Assembly: GCF_029626175.1 (NCBI RefSeq)
Contig: NZ_JARUBM010000002.1
Span: 5,225,001-5,289,000, forward strand
DNA from: Micromonospora sp. WMMD1082
Lineage (GTDB): Bacteria > Actinomycetota > Actinomycetes > Mycobacteriales > Micromonosporaceae
Reading direction: 5' to 3'
DNA length: 64,000 bases
Below the pieces are notes generated by a model. It saw only the letters and a program-made list of their open reading frames with translations, was not told the origin of the DNA and did not search any database. The position numbers and the translations under genes were made by a program. Shown one piece after another: positions 7,883 to 15,889 of the stretch; position 1 is the first letter of the stretch, and every line of letters starts with the position of its first letter.

Positions 7883-8169
7883 TGTCGGGCGATGTGCTGC
7901 GGGCGCTGATGGCCGACAACGACGCCGACCGGGACCGGTACGTCAACCGCGAGGTTCTGCGGCACGCCGTGATGCGGGCGATCACCTGCTCGCGGAGCGG
8001 CCGGGTGCTTGACGTCGCCCGGGCGGTCTTGGTGACGATGGTCAAGGGTGACAGCCGCTCGGCGTTCGTGCTCGACGGTGCCGCCTGGGACGAGGTGGAG
8101 TCGGAGCTGCGGGCGAAGGCCAGCAAGCTGGGCATGGAGGTTGAGGTGATCGACGGCCGCCAGCTGTGA
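7882..8169 (+). CDS. Small phage protein
   Basis: 95 aa; the ATG overlaps the preceding TGA by one base and GGGGAGG lies upstream. Mixed helices (RALMADNDADRDRYVNREVL), no Cys pairs, no known motif. Last gene of the 6481-8169 operon, followed by a terminator hairpin at 8208. Confidence 0.6.
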   Translation: MSGDVLRALMADNDADRDRYVNREVLRHAVMRAITCSRSGRVLDVARAVLVTMVKGDSRSAFVLDGAAWDEVESELRAKASKLGMEVEVIDGRQL

Positions 8170-8207
8170 CGGGACTCCTGGCACTGCGAGGCCATTAGCT
8201 CGTCGAC

Positions 8208-8242
8208 GAGGGCGCTGTGTCCCACCCGGGGCCAGCGCCCTC
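8208..8242 (+). terminator. Terminator hairpin before the tail operon
   Basis: GAGGGCGCTG (8208-8217) pairs with CAGCGCCCTC (8233-8242), closing the accessory operon just before the late element at 8246. Confidence 0.6.
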
Positions 8243-8245
8243 TCG

Positions 8246-8284
8246 GTTACGCTGGCGAGGTATTCGCCGCTGGCTGCGGGCCGG
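8246..8284 (+). promoter_or_regulatory. Late promoter-like element, copy 2 (upstream of tail tube)
   Basis: Shares GTTA, CTGG, a central TA, GCCG and the exact 15-mer CTGGCTGCGGGCCGG with 543-584. Directly follows a terminator and precedes the tail tube gene, the expected place for a structural-gene promoter. Confidence 0.45.
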
Positions 8285-8315
8285 GCAATGGGACTCTCCT
8301 CCTGAGGATGTGCCG

Positions 8316-9251
8316 ATGTCCGCGGTGTGCGACACCCCCGTGAAGGGGAAGATGCTCCGGGCCACGAAGCTCGGAGTGTGCGGCGACCCGATCCTGGGCG
8401 CCGGAGGTTGGCCGATCCACGTCACGTCCAAGGGCTTCATCTCCGTCGAGTACGCCGGTGAGGTCGACGAGGGCGAGGAGATTGACCAGAAGGACGCCAA
8501 CGGTGACCCGCTCGTCTACGAGCCGGCGCGGCGGCGAATCAAGCTGTACAACGTCACCGTCACTTGCGGGCGGGTCGACCCGGAGCTGTACACGCTGTTC
8601 AGCGGGATGCCGGTCGTGCTCGACGAGGACGGTAACGCGACCGGCCTGCGGATCACCAGCAAGGTGAATCTCGACTCGGCGGTGGCCCTGGAGCTGTGGT
8701 CGGGCACCCAGCTCAAGAAGTGCCAGCCCGGCGCGGTGCAGCGGCCCCGGTTCGGATATTTCCTGCTGCCGCAGATCATCGACGGGATGATCGGAGACTT
8801 CACGATCGAGAACGGGGCGGCGAACTTCACGCTGACCGGCAAGGCGATCGAGAACGCGGGCTGGGGTGTCGGCCCGTACGACGTGTACCTACGGTCGACG
8901 GGTGTCGAGCCGCTGATGGATCCGATGGGCGACGCCGACCTGCTGCACATGGACTGGACGATGCTGCCGCCCCCGGCGCCGACGTGCGGCGTGACGCTGC
9001 GGCCGCCGGACGGCACCGTGGTCGCCGACGAGGACGACGCGACGGGTCTGACCGCCGAGTTCACCGCGACGTACGTCCCGGCGCTGCCGGACAACGGTTA
9101 CACGGTGGATTGGGGCGACGGTACGCAGTCCGCCGGCCCGGCCATGGCCGCGTCGGTGAGCCACCAGTACGCGGCGGCGGGTACGCACCTGATCACGGTG
9201 ACGCACACGGTGTCGGGCGCGCAGCGCTTCAAGTCGTTCGTGGCGGCCTGA
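8316..9251 (+). CDS. Major tail (tube) protein with C-terminal PKD/Ig-like domain
   Basis: 311 aa; ATG 8316 was chosen (TGAGGATG lies upstream; ATG 8308 is out of frame). Residues about 1-210 are beta-rich, as in siphovirus tube subunits (SVEYAGEVDEGEEIDQKDAN; TSKVNLDSAVALELW). Residues about 225-305 form a PKD/Ig-like module, with YTVDWGDGT and an HQYAAAGTHLITVTH strand. Such decorations project from tail tubes and may bind carbohydrate surfaces. Position before adaptor, chaperones and tape measure supports the assignment; the tube role is inferred, the PKD signature is direct. Confidence 0.7.
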   Translation: MSAVCDTPVKGKMLRATKLGVCGDPILGAGGWPIHVTSKGFISVEYAGEVDEGEEIDQKDANGDPLVYEPARRRIKLYNVTVTCGRVDPELYTLFSGMPVVLDEDGNATGLRITSKVNLDSAVALELWSGTQLKKCQPGAVQRPRFGYFLLPQIIDGMIGDFTIENGAANFTLTGKAIENAGWGVGPYDVYLRSTGVEPLMDPMGDADLLHMDWTMLPPPAPTCGVTLRPPDGTVVADEDDATGLTAEFTATYVPALPDNGYTVDWGDGTQSAGPAMAASVSHQYAAAGTHLITVTHTVSGAQRFKSFVAA

Positions 9252-9252
9252 T

Positions 9253-10035
9253 GTGACGCAGCCGGCACGGACCGGCCCCTGCGAGTGGCAGCTGAACACG
9301 GCGTACTGCAAGGGCTGGGACACGATCGACGAGGCGGCCAGGACGGCGGCCACGGACCTCGCGCGGGAGGTGCTGTGGTCACTGTCGGGTCGCCGGTTCG
9401 GCCTGTGCTCGTTGACGGTGCGGCCGTGCCGGCGCGGCACCTACGACGGGTGGCTGCGGCGAGAGCCGTGGCTGACGCTGCCGTACGGCAGCCTAGCGGT
9501 GACCTGGTGCGGCTGCGTCGGGTTCGGCAGCTGCGAATGCGTGCCGGCGGCAGCGGAGGTGTCGCTGAACGGCCCGGTCTACGACGTCATTCAGGCGATG
9601 GTGGACGGCGAGGTGTTGTCTCCCGAGGCGTACGTGGTGCAGGACCGGCGGTGGCTGGTCCGCGTCGACGGCGGCTCCTGGCCGTGGACGCAGGACCTGA
9701 CGCTCGGCGACGACCAGCCGGGCGCGTGGGCGGTGACGTACCGCCGGGGTGTGCAGGTGCCGGTCGGCGGGCAGGTCGCCGCCGGCCAGTACGCCTGCGA
9801 GGTCGCCAAGGCCCTTACCGGGGACAGCACCTGCCGGCTACCTCGGCGGGTGCAGTCGGTGGTGCGCCAAGGGGTGCAGGCCACGTTCGTGGACCCGTCG
9901 CAGCTCGTGAAGGACGGCATGACCGGGCTGCCGGAGGTCGACCAGTGGCTGCGGGTGGTGAACCCGCACCGGTTGCCCCGCGACTCGGTGGTGTGGTCCC
10001 CGGACCTGGACAGAGGCAGGAGACGAACGTCATGA
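9253..10035 (+). CDS. Head-to-tail adaptor
   Basis: 260 aa from GTG 9253, almost touching the upstream stop. Cys-rich elements such as LSGRRFGLCSLTVRPC (about 45-60) and WCGCVGFGSCECVPAA (about 84-100), with a following strand that gives LNGPVYDV, match the conserved actinophage head-tail adaptor family that closes the portal and joins it to the tail. The portal itself is not in the window. The stop overlaps the next start. Confidence 0.65.
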   Translation: MTQPARTGPCEWQLNTAYCKGWDTIDEAARTAATDLAREVLWSLSGRRFGLCSLTVRPCRRGTYDGWLRREPWLTLPYGSLAVTWCGCVGFGSCECVPAAAEVSLNGPVYDVIQAMVDGEVLSPEAYVVQDRRWLVRVDGGSWPWTQDLTLGDDQPGAWAVTYRRGVQVPVGGQVAAGQYACEVAKALTGDSTCRLPRRVQSVVRQGVQATFVDPSQLVKDGMTGLPEVDQWLRVVNPHRLPRDSVVWSPDLDRGRRRTS

Positions 10036-10577
10036 CGCAGCCAGAGCTGACCGTCGCCGACGACGTGGCGTGGCCGGTGGCGGTGCGGCTGCGTGAGCTC
10101 GTCGGCGAGGCGCTGACCGACGCGCTCGGCGGCACCCCAGCGGTGTGCGCGGTGGTACCCGGCAGGGACGTGGCGATCGACTCCTGCTGCGACGGGCAGG
10201 CGTGGGTGCGGATCGTGCGGACGTACCCGGTGCTGCCGGCCGAGTTCCCGGGCGGTCGGGGCACTCCACTGGACTCCGGGGCCGACCCGGGGGCGTTCTG
10301 GGCGGTGGAGCTGGGCGCGGGCAGCGCCCGGTGCGCGCCGACGATCGACGACGCCGGCCAGCCGCCGACCGCCGCTGAACTCGAGCGCTCGGCGGCGGAA
10401 CTGGCCGACGACGCCGGCCGGATCCGACGGTCGGTCCTGGGCGAGCTGCTGAACGCTGGAGAGGCGGAGGCGGTGTGGATCGGGGAGCAGTCCAGCGTCG
10501 GTCCGTCCGGCGGCTGCGTCGGCCAGGAGGTCTTGGTCGCGGTGATGACGAACATCTGCGTGTGCGAGGAGGCGTGA
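10032..10577 (+). CDS. Neck/connector-region phage protein
   Basis: 181 aa, ATG 10032 overlapping the upstream stop by 4 nt. Contains several Cys (SCCDGQAWVRIVRTYPV; SVGPSGGCVGQEVLVAVMTN; CVCEEA). Its place between adaptor and HK97 gp10-like gene is where head-closure or tail-completion proteins lie, but no motif proves this. Cotranslated with neighbours. Confidence 0.5.
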   Translation: MTQPELTVADDVAWPVAVRLRELVGEALTDALGGTPAVCAVVPGRDVAIDSCCDGQAWVRIVRTYPVLPAEFPGGRGTPLDSGADPGAFWAVELGAGSARCAPTIDDAGQPPTAAELERSAAELADDAGRIRRSVLGELLNAGEAEAVWIGEQSSVGPSGGCVGQEVLVAVMTNICVCEEA

Positions 10578-10580
10578 CCG

Positions 10581-10832
10581 ATGCGGGATGGGCAGGCGGT
10601 GACGGTGCGGGCGTTGACGGCGATGCCCGGTGTCGCCGATGGCGAGGTACGGCACGGGGTGGAGTGGGGGCCGCGGCTGGCCAAGCTGGTCGACGCCGGC
10701 CGGTACGAGGTCCTCGACCCGGAGCAGCCGACCACAGCGGTGGCCGATGTCGACGAGCCGCCGGCCGACACCGAGACGGCCGACGGCGTCGACGAGGAGC
10801 GGGCACCGGCGAGACGCACCCGTCGGCGCTGA
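10581..10832 (+). CDS. Small neck-region phage protein
   Basis: 83 aa, ATG 10581 with GAGGAGG 14 nt upstream. The N-terminal half (GVEWGPRLAKLVDAGRYEVL) resembles the short phage proteins found beside tail completion genes; the C-terminus is acidic then basic (ARRTRRR). Overlaps the next ATG by one base. Function unknown. Confidence 0.5.
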   Translation: MRDGQAVTVRALTAMPGVADGEVRHGVEWGPRLAKLVDAGRYEVLDPEQPTTAVADVDEPPADTETADGVDEERAPARRTRRR

Positions 10833-11260
10833 TGGTCCGCGCCGACGTTCGTATCGACCTGCACGCCGGGGAGATCCGGAAGCTGCTCTACGGCCCGGTC
10901 GGACCGGTGGTCCGGTTCGTCCGCTCGGTGGCGCGGAAGGTGCGGACCCGGGCGGTGTTGACGTGCCCGGTCGACACTGGACGGCTGCGGTCGGCGCACC
11001 GCGAGGAGGTCGGCGTACGCCTGGGTCAGGTGTACGGGTTCGTCCACAACGATGTGGAGTACGCGGCGGCCGTGCACGACGGCGGCGGCGCCCACGTCAT
11101 CCGGCCTCACCGCGCCGGCGGGTTCTTGCGGTTCGAGGCGGGCGGGCAGGTGGTGTTCACGACGCTGGTGAACCACCCGGGGACTCGGGCGCAGCCGTGG
11201 CTGCGTGAGGCGATGGAAGACGTGGCGCGCCAGGAGGGATTCCGGCTCGTCCGGAGATAG
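10832..11260 (+). CDS. HK97 gp10-family tail-completion protein
   Basis: 142 aa, ATG 10832 overlapping the upstream TGA. The pattern TCPVDTGRLRSAHRE (about 44-58), YAAAVHDGGGAHVIRP and the final QPWLREAMEDVARQE is typical of HK97 gp10-like minor tail or neck proteins, which join tail tube and head. Good family match; the actual step is inferred. Confidence 0.75.
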   Translation: MVRADVRIDLHAGEIRKLLYGPVGPVVRFVRSVARKVRTRAVLTCPVDTGRLRSAHREEVGVRLGQVYGFVHNDVEYAAAVHDGGGAHVIRPHRAGGFLRFEAGGQVVFTTLVNHPGTRAQPWLREAMEDVARQEGFRLVRR

Positions 11261-11272
11261 GGAGGACACACG

Positions 11273-11617
11273 TTGAGGGAGTTCACGACTAGCGCCAAGA
11301 CGGCCACCGACAGCGGTAGGAAGCTGCCGGATGTGAAGTTCAAGCTGGACACGGTGGAGATGACCTGCCGGGCGCCGAAGGACGCTCAGCTGGCGTACCT
11401 GATCGCGGCGGCGTCGCAGAGCCGCACCGAAGCGGATCAGGTGGCGGCGGTGTTGGACTTCTTCGAGCAGACCCTCGACCCGGCCAGCCTGGCGGTGTTC
11501 CGGCGGCGGTTGCTGAACACGACGGACAGCTTCGACTTCCCCGACGCCATGGCGATCTTCGAGCATGTGTGTGAGGAGTGGTCCGGCCGCCCTACTGGAT
11601 CGGGCAGCGACTCCTGA
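11273..11617 (+). CDS. Tail assembly chaperone (G-like)
   Basis: 114 aa from TTG 11273 with GGGAGGA 8 nt upstream. Helical protein with LDTVEMTCRAPKDAQLAYLI and ending GRPTGSGSDS. It overlaps the next frame by 40 nt in the -1 direction, the classical G/GT arrangement in which ribosomes shift to make a longer chaperone that binds the tape measure during tail assembly. Confidence 0.65.
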   Translation: MREFTTSAKTATDSGRKLPDVKFKLDTVEMTCRAPKDAQLAYLIAAASQSRTEADQVAAVLDFFEQTLDPASLAVFRRRLLNTTDSFDFPDAMAIFEHVCEEWSGRPTGSGSDS

Positions 11618-11892
11618 CCCTGGCGGTCACACGCTGGCCCGAGTTCCATGGGAGCGTGCTGCTGCGCACCGGCCGGGAGCCGCTGGACCTGCCGCTGCCG
11701 TCGCTGCTGGACGTGATCTACGCCTGGTGGGTGGAAGGCGGCACGGAGAAGGACGTGGCAAAGTTCCGGCAGGCGTTGGAGACGCCGCCGACCGGCGCCG
11801 ACCTGGACGGCCGCGACGAGTGGTCGGACGAGGAGACGGACGAGTCGTTCCTCCGAGCTTTGGGCGGGATGCGGCGGGCGGCACGCGGATAG
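11578..11892 (+). CDS. Tail assembly chaperone, frameshift extension (T-like)
   Basis: 104 codons open from GTG 11578 in the -1 frame relative to the preceding gene. It probably is not an independent gene but the downstream part of a G-T fusion made by programmed -1 frameshifting inside 11578-11617. Sequence RPPYWIGQRLLTLAV and FLRALGGMRRAARG suit T-domain chaperones. No textbook heptamer is obvious in the overlap. A strong terminator follows. Confidence 0.6.
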   Translation: MVRPPYWIGQRLLTLAVTRWPEFHGSVLLRTGREPLDLPLPSLLDVIYAWWVEGGTEKDVAKFRQALETPPTGADLDGRDEWSDEETDESFLRALGGMRRAARG

Positions 11893-11922
11893 CGAAGGGC
11901 GACCCTGTCGGGTCGCCCTTCG
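11893..11922. terminator. Terminator hairpin after tail chaperones
   Basis: CGAAGGGCGACCC and GGGTCGCCCTTCG form a 13-bp stem with a 4-nt loop directly after the stop. It ends the tail operon before the cargo genes. Confidence 0.75.
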
Positions 11923-12026
11923 TCGTGAAGTGCGGGTCCCTTGTCACATCGCCCAACCCCAGCCTCGGACTGCTCTGAGGTTGGGTACCTCGTAGAGCCA
12001 ACTCCAGAGCACCACGAAGACGCGGC

Positions 12027-13028
12027 TCAGGCTTTACCGCCCTCACCCGAGGGCTCTCCTGCTTCCGGCGAACTGACGTTGTCGGGATCCTCGTCTGCCT
12101 CGTCCTCTGTCGGGCTCGGGCCAACCAGAGTCGCCTCCGACCAGAGCCGCTCGTACTCGTCCCGCAGGGATTTCCGAGCCGGAGACGGGATCGGAGTCAT
12201 GACTGTTGTCGTCCGTCCGACACCGTTGAGTGACGTGCCGACGGTGAGCACATCTCCATCGTCCGCGATGAGTACCCGATCGTGTAGCCCTTCTGACGAT
12301 CGGACCTCGATCTGCCGGGCGAGGCTCTTGCTGCCGAGGTAAGCCTCCATGGACGCGACCACGCCACGGTTGTTGGGCTTTCCACTCACCAGCAACCGCG
12401 TGAGCTGGGTGCTAACCACGATCGTGTGCAGATCCGCCAGCTTCAGGTACGGGTCGACCAGCAGCCCGGTCCCGGCCGCAGCGAACTGCCCGACGAGGAT
12501 CGGGTACGCGAGAGGGTCCTCCCGCCCGAGGACAACGACGCTAACGTCCTCGTCGCTCTCGTCGTCTGTCTCGGCGTCACGGAGCAGCGCGCGGCCCAGA
12601 TCTGTAAGCCGAAGCCCAAAGTCCTCGCCATGCGGTGCCGGGACCTCCTCAAGCCAGGTGAGACGGACCAGGTGCTCGGTCATCGTCTCGCCCGGTTTCA
12701 CAAGTTGCTGCTCGGTGACGTGGCGGGGGTGGCCAGCAAGATAGACCCGCGCCGTCGCCAGCACGCTCATCCTGTCCTGGATCGGCCGCAGGACGTCTCC
12801 CAGAAGAGACTCGACCATTCGGTTACCCGCAGTGCTCAGACGGTAGAGCGGTACGACACGCTCGGTAGCCGGCCCGACCGGCCGGCTAACGGTTCGGTAC
12901 ACAGGGTGCGCCGGGTTGCGGTTGTTCCGCCAGAGCACCACCTGCGTCGCAGTCGGGTTGTAGAAGTTCCGGTTGCAGGCGCCGACGAAGGCAAGCACCT
13001 CGTACTGTGCTTCCGAGAGGATGTCCAC
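12027..13028 (-). CDS. PLD-like domain protein (prophage cargo)
   Basis: 333 aa, read opposite to the tail genes. The N-terminal half reads as winged-helix-like (EYLGSK appears later; early ATQVVLWRNNRNPAHPVYRT, then LRLTDLGRALLRDAE). The C-terminal half has HDRVLIADDGDVLTVGTSLN near residue 250, an H-x-R-x4-D variant of the phospholipase D HxKxxxxD motif and a typical trailing TSLN. Only one such motif is visible. It lies back to back with the AbiTii gene, 141 nt apart, so a shared regulatory region is likely. Possible nuclease or signalling effector of a superinfection-exclusion module; function inferred. Confidence 0.55.
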   Translation of the reverse strand: MDILSEAQYEVLAFVGACNRNFYNPTATQVVLWRNNRNPAHPVYRTVSRPVGPATERVVPLYRLSTAGNRMVESLLGDVLRPIQDRMSVLATARVYLAGHPRHVTEQQLVKPGETMTEHLVRLTWLEEVPAPHGEDFGLRLTDLGRALLRDAETDDESDEDVSVVVLGREDPLAYPILVGQFAAAGTGLLVDPYLKLADLHTIVVSTQLTRLLVSGKPNNRGVVASMEAYLGSKSLARQIEVRSSEGLHDRVLIADDGDVLTVGTSLNGVGRTTTVMTPIPSPARKSLRDEYERLWSEATLVGPSPTEDEADEDPDNVSSPEAGEPSGEGGKA

Positions 13029-13169
13029 CGGCGGATGCTAACCGAGCAACGCAATGACGCGGGCCAGGCGGGCAAGGTGAAGCGATTGGGCCAAACATCT
13101 CCCGTGACGGGACGCCGGCCGGTTGCGCGCCTCCGCTCGGTTGTCGGACCCTTCTCCTAGTCTCGACAC

Positions 13170-14105
13170 ATGACCGATACATTGCTTCGCTCGCTGCGCG
13201 AGCGCCTTCTCGATGAATCGGAGCCGCTCGCCGGGCTGCTCCGTAAGTGCCTGCTGCTCGGGGCCGAGACCGGCTCCGAGGCGTTGCGAGATTGGGCGCG
13301 CAAGGAGCTCAATGGGTACGGCGCCGACGACAAGATCCCGCAGTACCGCAAGATTCCTAGTCCGCCGATCGCGATGGACTCGTTCGGCGGTTTCACAGTC
13401 GCCCAGAATCAGATCATCGATCGCAATCAGTTGCCGCATGACGCGGGAAAATACCTGTCGGACACGTTCCCGTTTAGGCAGCCGATCGAGGAGTTGGAGC
13501 GGCTTGCCGTGCAGTCGCACTCGGCCTTCGGATCATCCGGCCTGGCCTACGCGCAGAGCGCATGGAACAGCAGGCTCGACGAGTTCGAGGGCATCATGGG
13601 CCTGCGTTACGTCGTGTCCGGCTCAACGATCGCAGGCATCCTCGGTCAGATCCGTACCAACCTTGTGGACCTCGTCGCGGACCTTACCGCCGACACGCCC
13701 TTGACCGAGCTACCCAAGAAGGACCAGGTCGACGCCGCGGTGAGCCACCGCATCGGGGATGTCTACAACACGACGATCCAGAGCACTAACGGACCCGTCG
13801 CCATCGGTGCCAAGGCGAAGGCCAGCACGGAGGGCTTGACCGTCGAGGACGTGCTCCGGCTGCTCGACAAGGTGCAGGAGGCGGCGGCCGACATCGCGGA
13901 CAGTCAGCGCGTCGAACTCCTCGACGCCCTGACTGAACTCCGCGCCGCTGTCGAGAGCGACGAGCCGGACACCGGCGAGGTGATGGCGAAAACCGGCAGG
14001 CTGCGCGCTATTGCCAGCAAGCTCGGCGTTGGCTCGGTGACCGCCGCCGCTGGGGGCGCTGCTCAGGCCGTTACCGAACTGGCCTTCAACGGCGCCTTCG
14101 GCTGA
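13170..14105 (+). CDS. AbiTii-domain protein (abortive-infection-like cargo)
   Basis: 311 aa. The N-terminus (LRERLLDESEPLAGLLRKCL, then LGAETGSEALRDWARKELNG) is the signature of the AbiTii domain found in abortive infection proteins. Residues about 20-190 are that domain; the C-terminal third is helical and repetitive (VEDVLRLLDKVQEAAADIAD) and may oligomerise. It is divergent from the PLD-like gene and inserted in the tail operon. A role in blocking rival phages is inferred from the domain family and moron-like placement. Confidence 0.7.
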   Translation: MTDTLLRSLRERLLDESEPLAGLLRKCLLLGAETGSEALRDWARKELNGYGADDKIPQYRKIPSPPIAMDSFGGFTVAQNQIIDRNQLPHDAGKYLSDTFPFRQPIEELERLAVQSHSAFGSSGLAYAQSAWNSRLDEFEGIMGLRYVVSGSTIAGILGQIRTNLVDLVADLTADTPLTELPKKDQVDAAVSHRIGDVYNTTIQSTNGPVAIGAKAKASTEGLTVEDVLRLLDKVQEAAADIADSQRVELLDALTELRAAVESDEPDTGEVMAKTGRLRAIASKLGVGSVTAAAGGAAQAVTELAFNGAFG

Positions 14106-14154
14106 CATCGCATCGCCGCTACCGCCTCAACAGCCGTCATGATCCGTCGCTGGA

Positions 14155-14472
14155 CTATCGGAAGTCGCTGTCGCGGAAGGTGGTGCGCGGCGGTAGCGGC
14201 GTCCGCTGGTCCGTCGCCTCGGACTGCGCCTCGCCGTTCGGTGCGCTCGCCAGCCACGGCACGTACTCCCGGAGCCAGGCGTCGACGCCGGGGATCGCGA
14301 GGACCCGGGTCACCGCGGCGGCGACGCCGAGGGCCTGGGCGATGAGCGGCACGTCGTCCACGCCGGCCGCGAGCGCGATGGTCGGCAGCAGCGACAGCAG
14401 GCCGATCACGGCGGCGAAGATGGTGCGAAGGGTTGCCCGCCATGGGTGGCGGGTCTGGGTCGTGTGGGTCAT
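14155..14472 (-). CDS. Holin-like small membrane protein
   Basis: 105 aa. Two hydrophobic stretches (about 15-35 IFAAVIGLLSLLPTIALAAG and 43-62 IAQALGVAAAVTRVLAIPG) with a charged C-terminal tail fit a class II-type holin. It overlaps the upstream coding region by 4 nt and is third in the minus-strand lysis cassette after endolysin and coiled-coil membrane protein. Confidence 0.6.
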   Translation of the reverse strand: MTHTTQTRHPWRATLRTIFAAVIGLLSLLPTIALAAGVDDVPLIAQALGVAAAVTRVLAIPGVDAWLREYVPWLASAPNGEAQSEATDQRTPLPPRTTFRDSDFR

Positions 14473-14858
14473 GGTTGTCCTCCGAGGGAGATGACCTGGG
14501 CTTTGAGCTGGGCGTTTTCGACCAGGAGTCGGTCACGTTCAGCGGATACGTCCTTGCGGCTGCGCAGCTCGGCGCGTAGGTGGGCGACCTCGCCCTTGGT
14601 GCGGGTCAGCTCCTCGCGGAGCTGGGCGATGGTCAGGTTCGCGGCCGCCATCTGCGTCTCGGCGAGTTGGAGCTTCGTTTCGGCCCCGGCCAGCTGGGCG
14701 TCCATGCGGACCAGCAGCCGCTCTGCCATCTGGGTCGACTGGTCGGCGAGGGTGACGCGTTCCTTCCGCCGACCAGCGAGCCACGTCCAGATGCGGTCGA
14801 CGATGATGCCCGCGATCGACCCGCCGCCGAGCAGCGTGAGGACCAGTTCGGGCTTCAT
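14469..14858 (-). CDS. Membrane-anchored coiled-coil protein of the lysis cassette
   Basis: 129 aa. A single N-terminal membrane segment (LVLTLLGGGSIAGIIVDRIW, about 5-24) is followed by a long coiled coil (about 40-125; LQLAETQMAAANLTIAQLRE). The arrangement resembles spanin-like or holin-associated proteins of actinophages. Lies between endolysin and holin-like genes, overlapping the latter. Confidence 0.6.
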   Translation of the reverse strand: MKPELVLTLLGGGSIAGIIVDRIWTWLAGRRKERVTLADQSTQMAERLLVRMDAQLAGAETKLQLAETQMAAANLTIAQLREELTRTKGEVAHLRAELRSRKDVSAERDRLLVENAQLKAQVISLGGQP

Positions 14859-14867
14859 CGGCGGCCG

Positions 14868-15719
14868 TCAGGTGACCGGGTTGCGGTAGGCGGCGGTCCA
14901 CGTGTTGATGCCGATCAGCCCGTCCTGGCGGAGACGCTGGTCACGCTGAAACGCCAGGGTCAAGGCACGGTACTCGGGACCGTAGATGCCGTCGTTGCCG
15001 TGCCCGGACAGCCACCGGCGGTCCTTGCCGATGTTCCAGCCTCGCCTGCCGAGCTGGGTGGCCCACTCCTTGAGCCAGGCCCGGTCGGTGCGGCCCCGGA
15101 AGTAGCGCTCGTACTTGCCGGACACCGAATAGTCCGGGCCGGACGCGGGGCCGAAGTACCAGCCGCCCGGCAACGGGAAGGCGATGGGGGTGCCGGGTGC
15201 GGGCTTGCTGCCGGTGGGGGGCTTCGGTGCCGGCGCGGGCTGCCCGATGATTGGTAGACCCGCCTTGAGCCACGAGTAGATCTCGTCGCCGGGGCAGGCG
15301 GTGTTGCCGCGGTCTTTGTGGCCGAGAAGGGTCAGCTTGCTGCCCTTGCGCCGGTTGGCCTCTTCGTAGAGCCACTTGAAGGAGCGGCGCGCGGCGTCGG
15401 AGACGTCCTGCACGCCGGGCTTGTCGGCACCGATGACGCAGACGCCGATGGCCGGGGTGTTGTGGCCGGCGCAGTGCGCGCCGATCGTCAACCAGCCTCG
15501 GCCCTCGAAGATCGCGCCGCTGGTCGACGAGATGAGGAAGTTGTAGCCGATATCGGCCCAGCCCCGTTCCCGCATGTGGAAGTCCTGGATCTGACGCGGG
15601 GTTTGGGTAGCGCTGGCGGCCGAGTAGTGGCCCATGAAGACGGTCCGCCTCGACCAGGTGGTGACGTCGCGGCCTTCGGGTGGTCGGGCGCCCCATTCGG
15701 CGCGGCTGATGATGTCCAC
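14868..15719 (-). CDS. Endolysin: N-acetylmuramoyl-L-alanine amidase
   Basis: 283 aa. Residues about 1-165 are an amidase_2/PGRP domain: SRAEWGARPP opening, MGHYSA with zinc-ligand His31, NFLISSTSGAIFEGRGW, and LLGHKDRGNTACPGDEIYSW with the His and Cys ligands near 133 and 141. A Pro-rich linker (about 172-195) joins a C-terminal cell-wall/peptidoglycan-binding module (about 200-283, GIYGPEYRALTLAFQRDQRL). It cleaves the stem peptide of peptidoglycan at lysis. First gene of an inverted lysis cassette set inside rightward structural genes. Confidence 0.85.
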   Translation of the reverse strand: MDIISRAEWGARPPEGRDVTTWSRRTVFMGHYSAASATQTPRQIQDFHMRERGWADIGYNFLISSTSGAIFEGRGWLTIGAHCAGHNTPAIGVCVIGADKPGVQDVSDAARRSFKWLYEEANRRKGSKLTLLGHKDRGNTACPGDEIYSWLKAGLPIIGQPAPAPKPPTGSKPAPGTPIAFPLPGGWYFGPASGPDYSVSGKYERYFRGRTDRAWLKEWATQLGRRGWNIGKDRRWLSGHGNDGIYGPEYRALTLAFQRDQRLRQDGLIGINTWTAAYRNPVT

Positions 15720-15838
15720 TGAGTTGTCCTCCCGGCAGCGTCAATAGGCTGTCGGGGGACGCCTCTCACGGTAGCGGGCCGCAGTCGGCCGACGCGACTC
15801 CCCCTGGCGCTCCGAGGTGCAGCGATGTGAGTTTTTTA

Positions 15839-15867
15839 TACGGCCGCAATGGACGATTGCGGCCCTA
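15839..15867. promoter_or_regulatory. Type-B operator (12-5-12 palindrome), copy 2
   Basis: TACGGCCGCAAT, 5 nt, ATTGCGGCCCTA. The best-conserved copy, between the divergent endolysin and tape-measure genes, 23 nt before the inferred tape-measure start. Confidence 0.6.
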
Positions 15868-15889
15868 TCAGACGGCTTACGTTGAGGGT

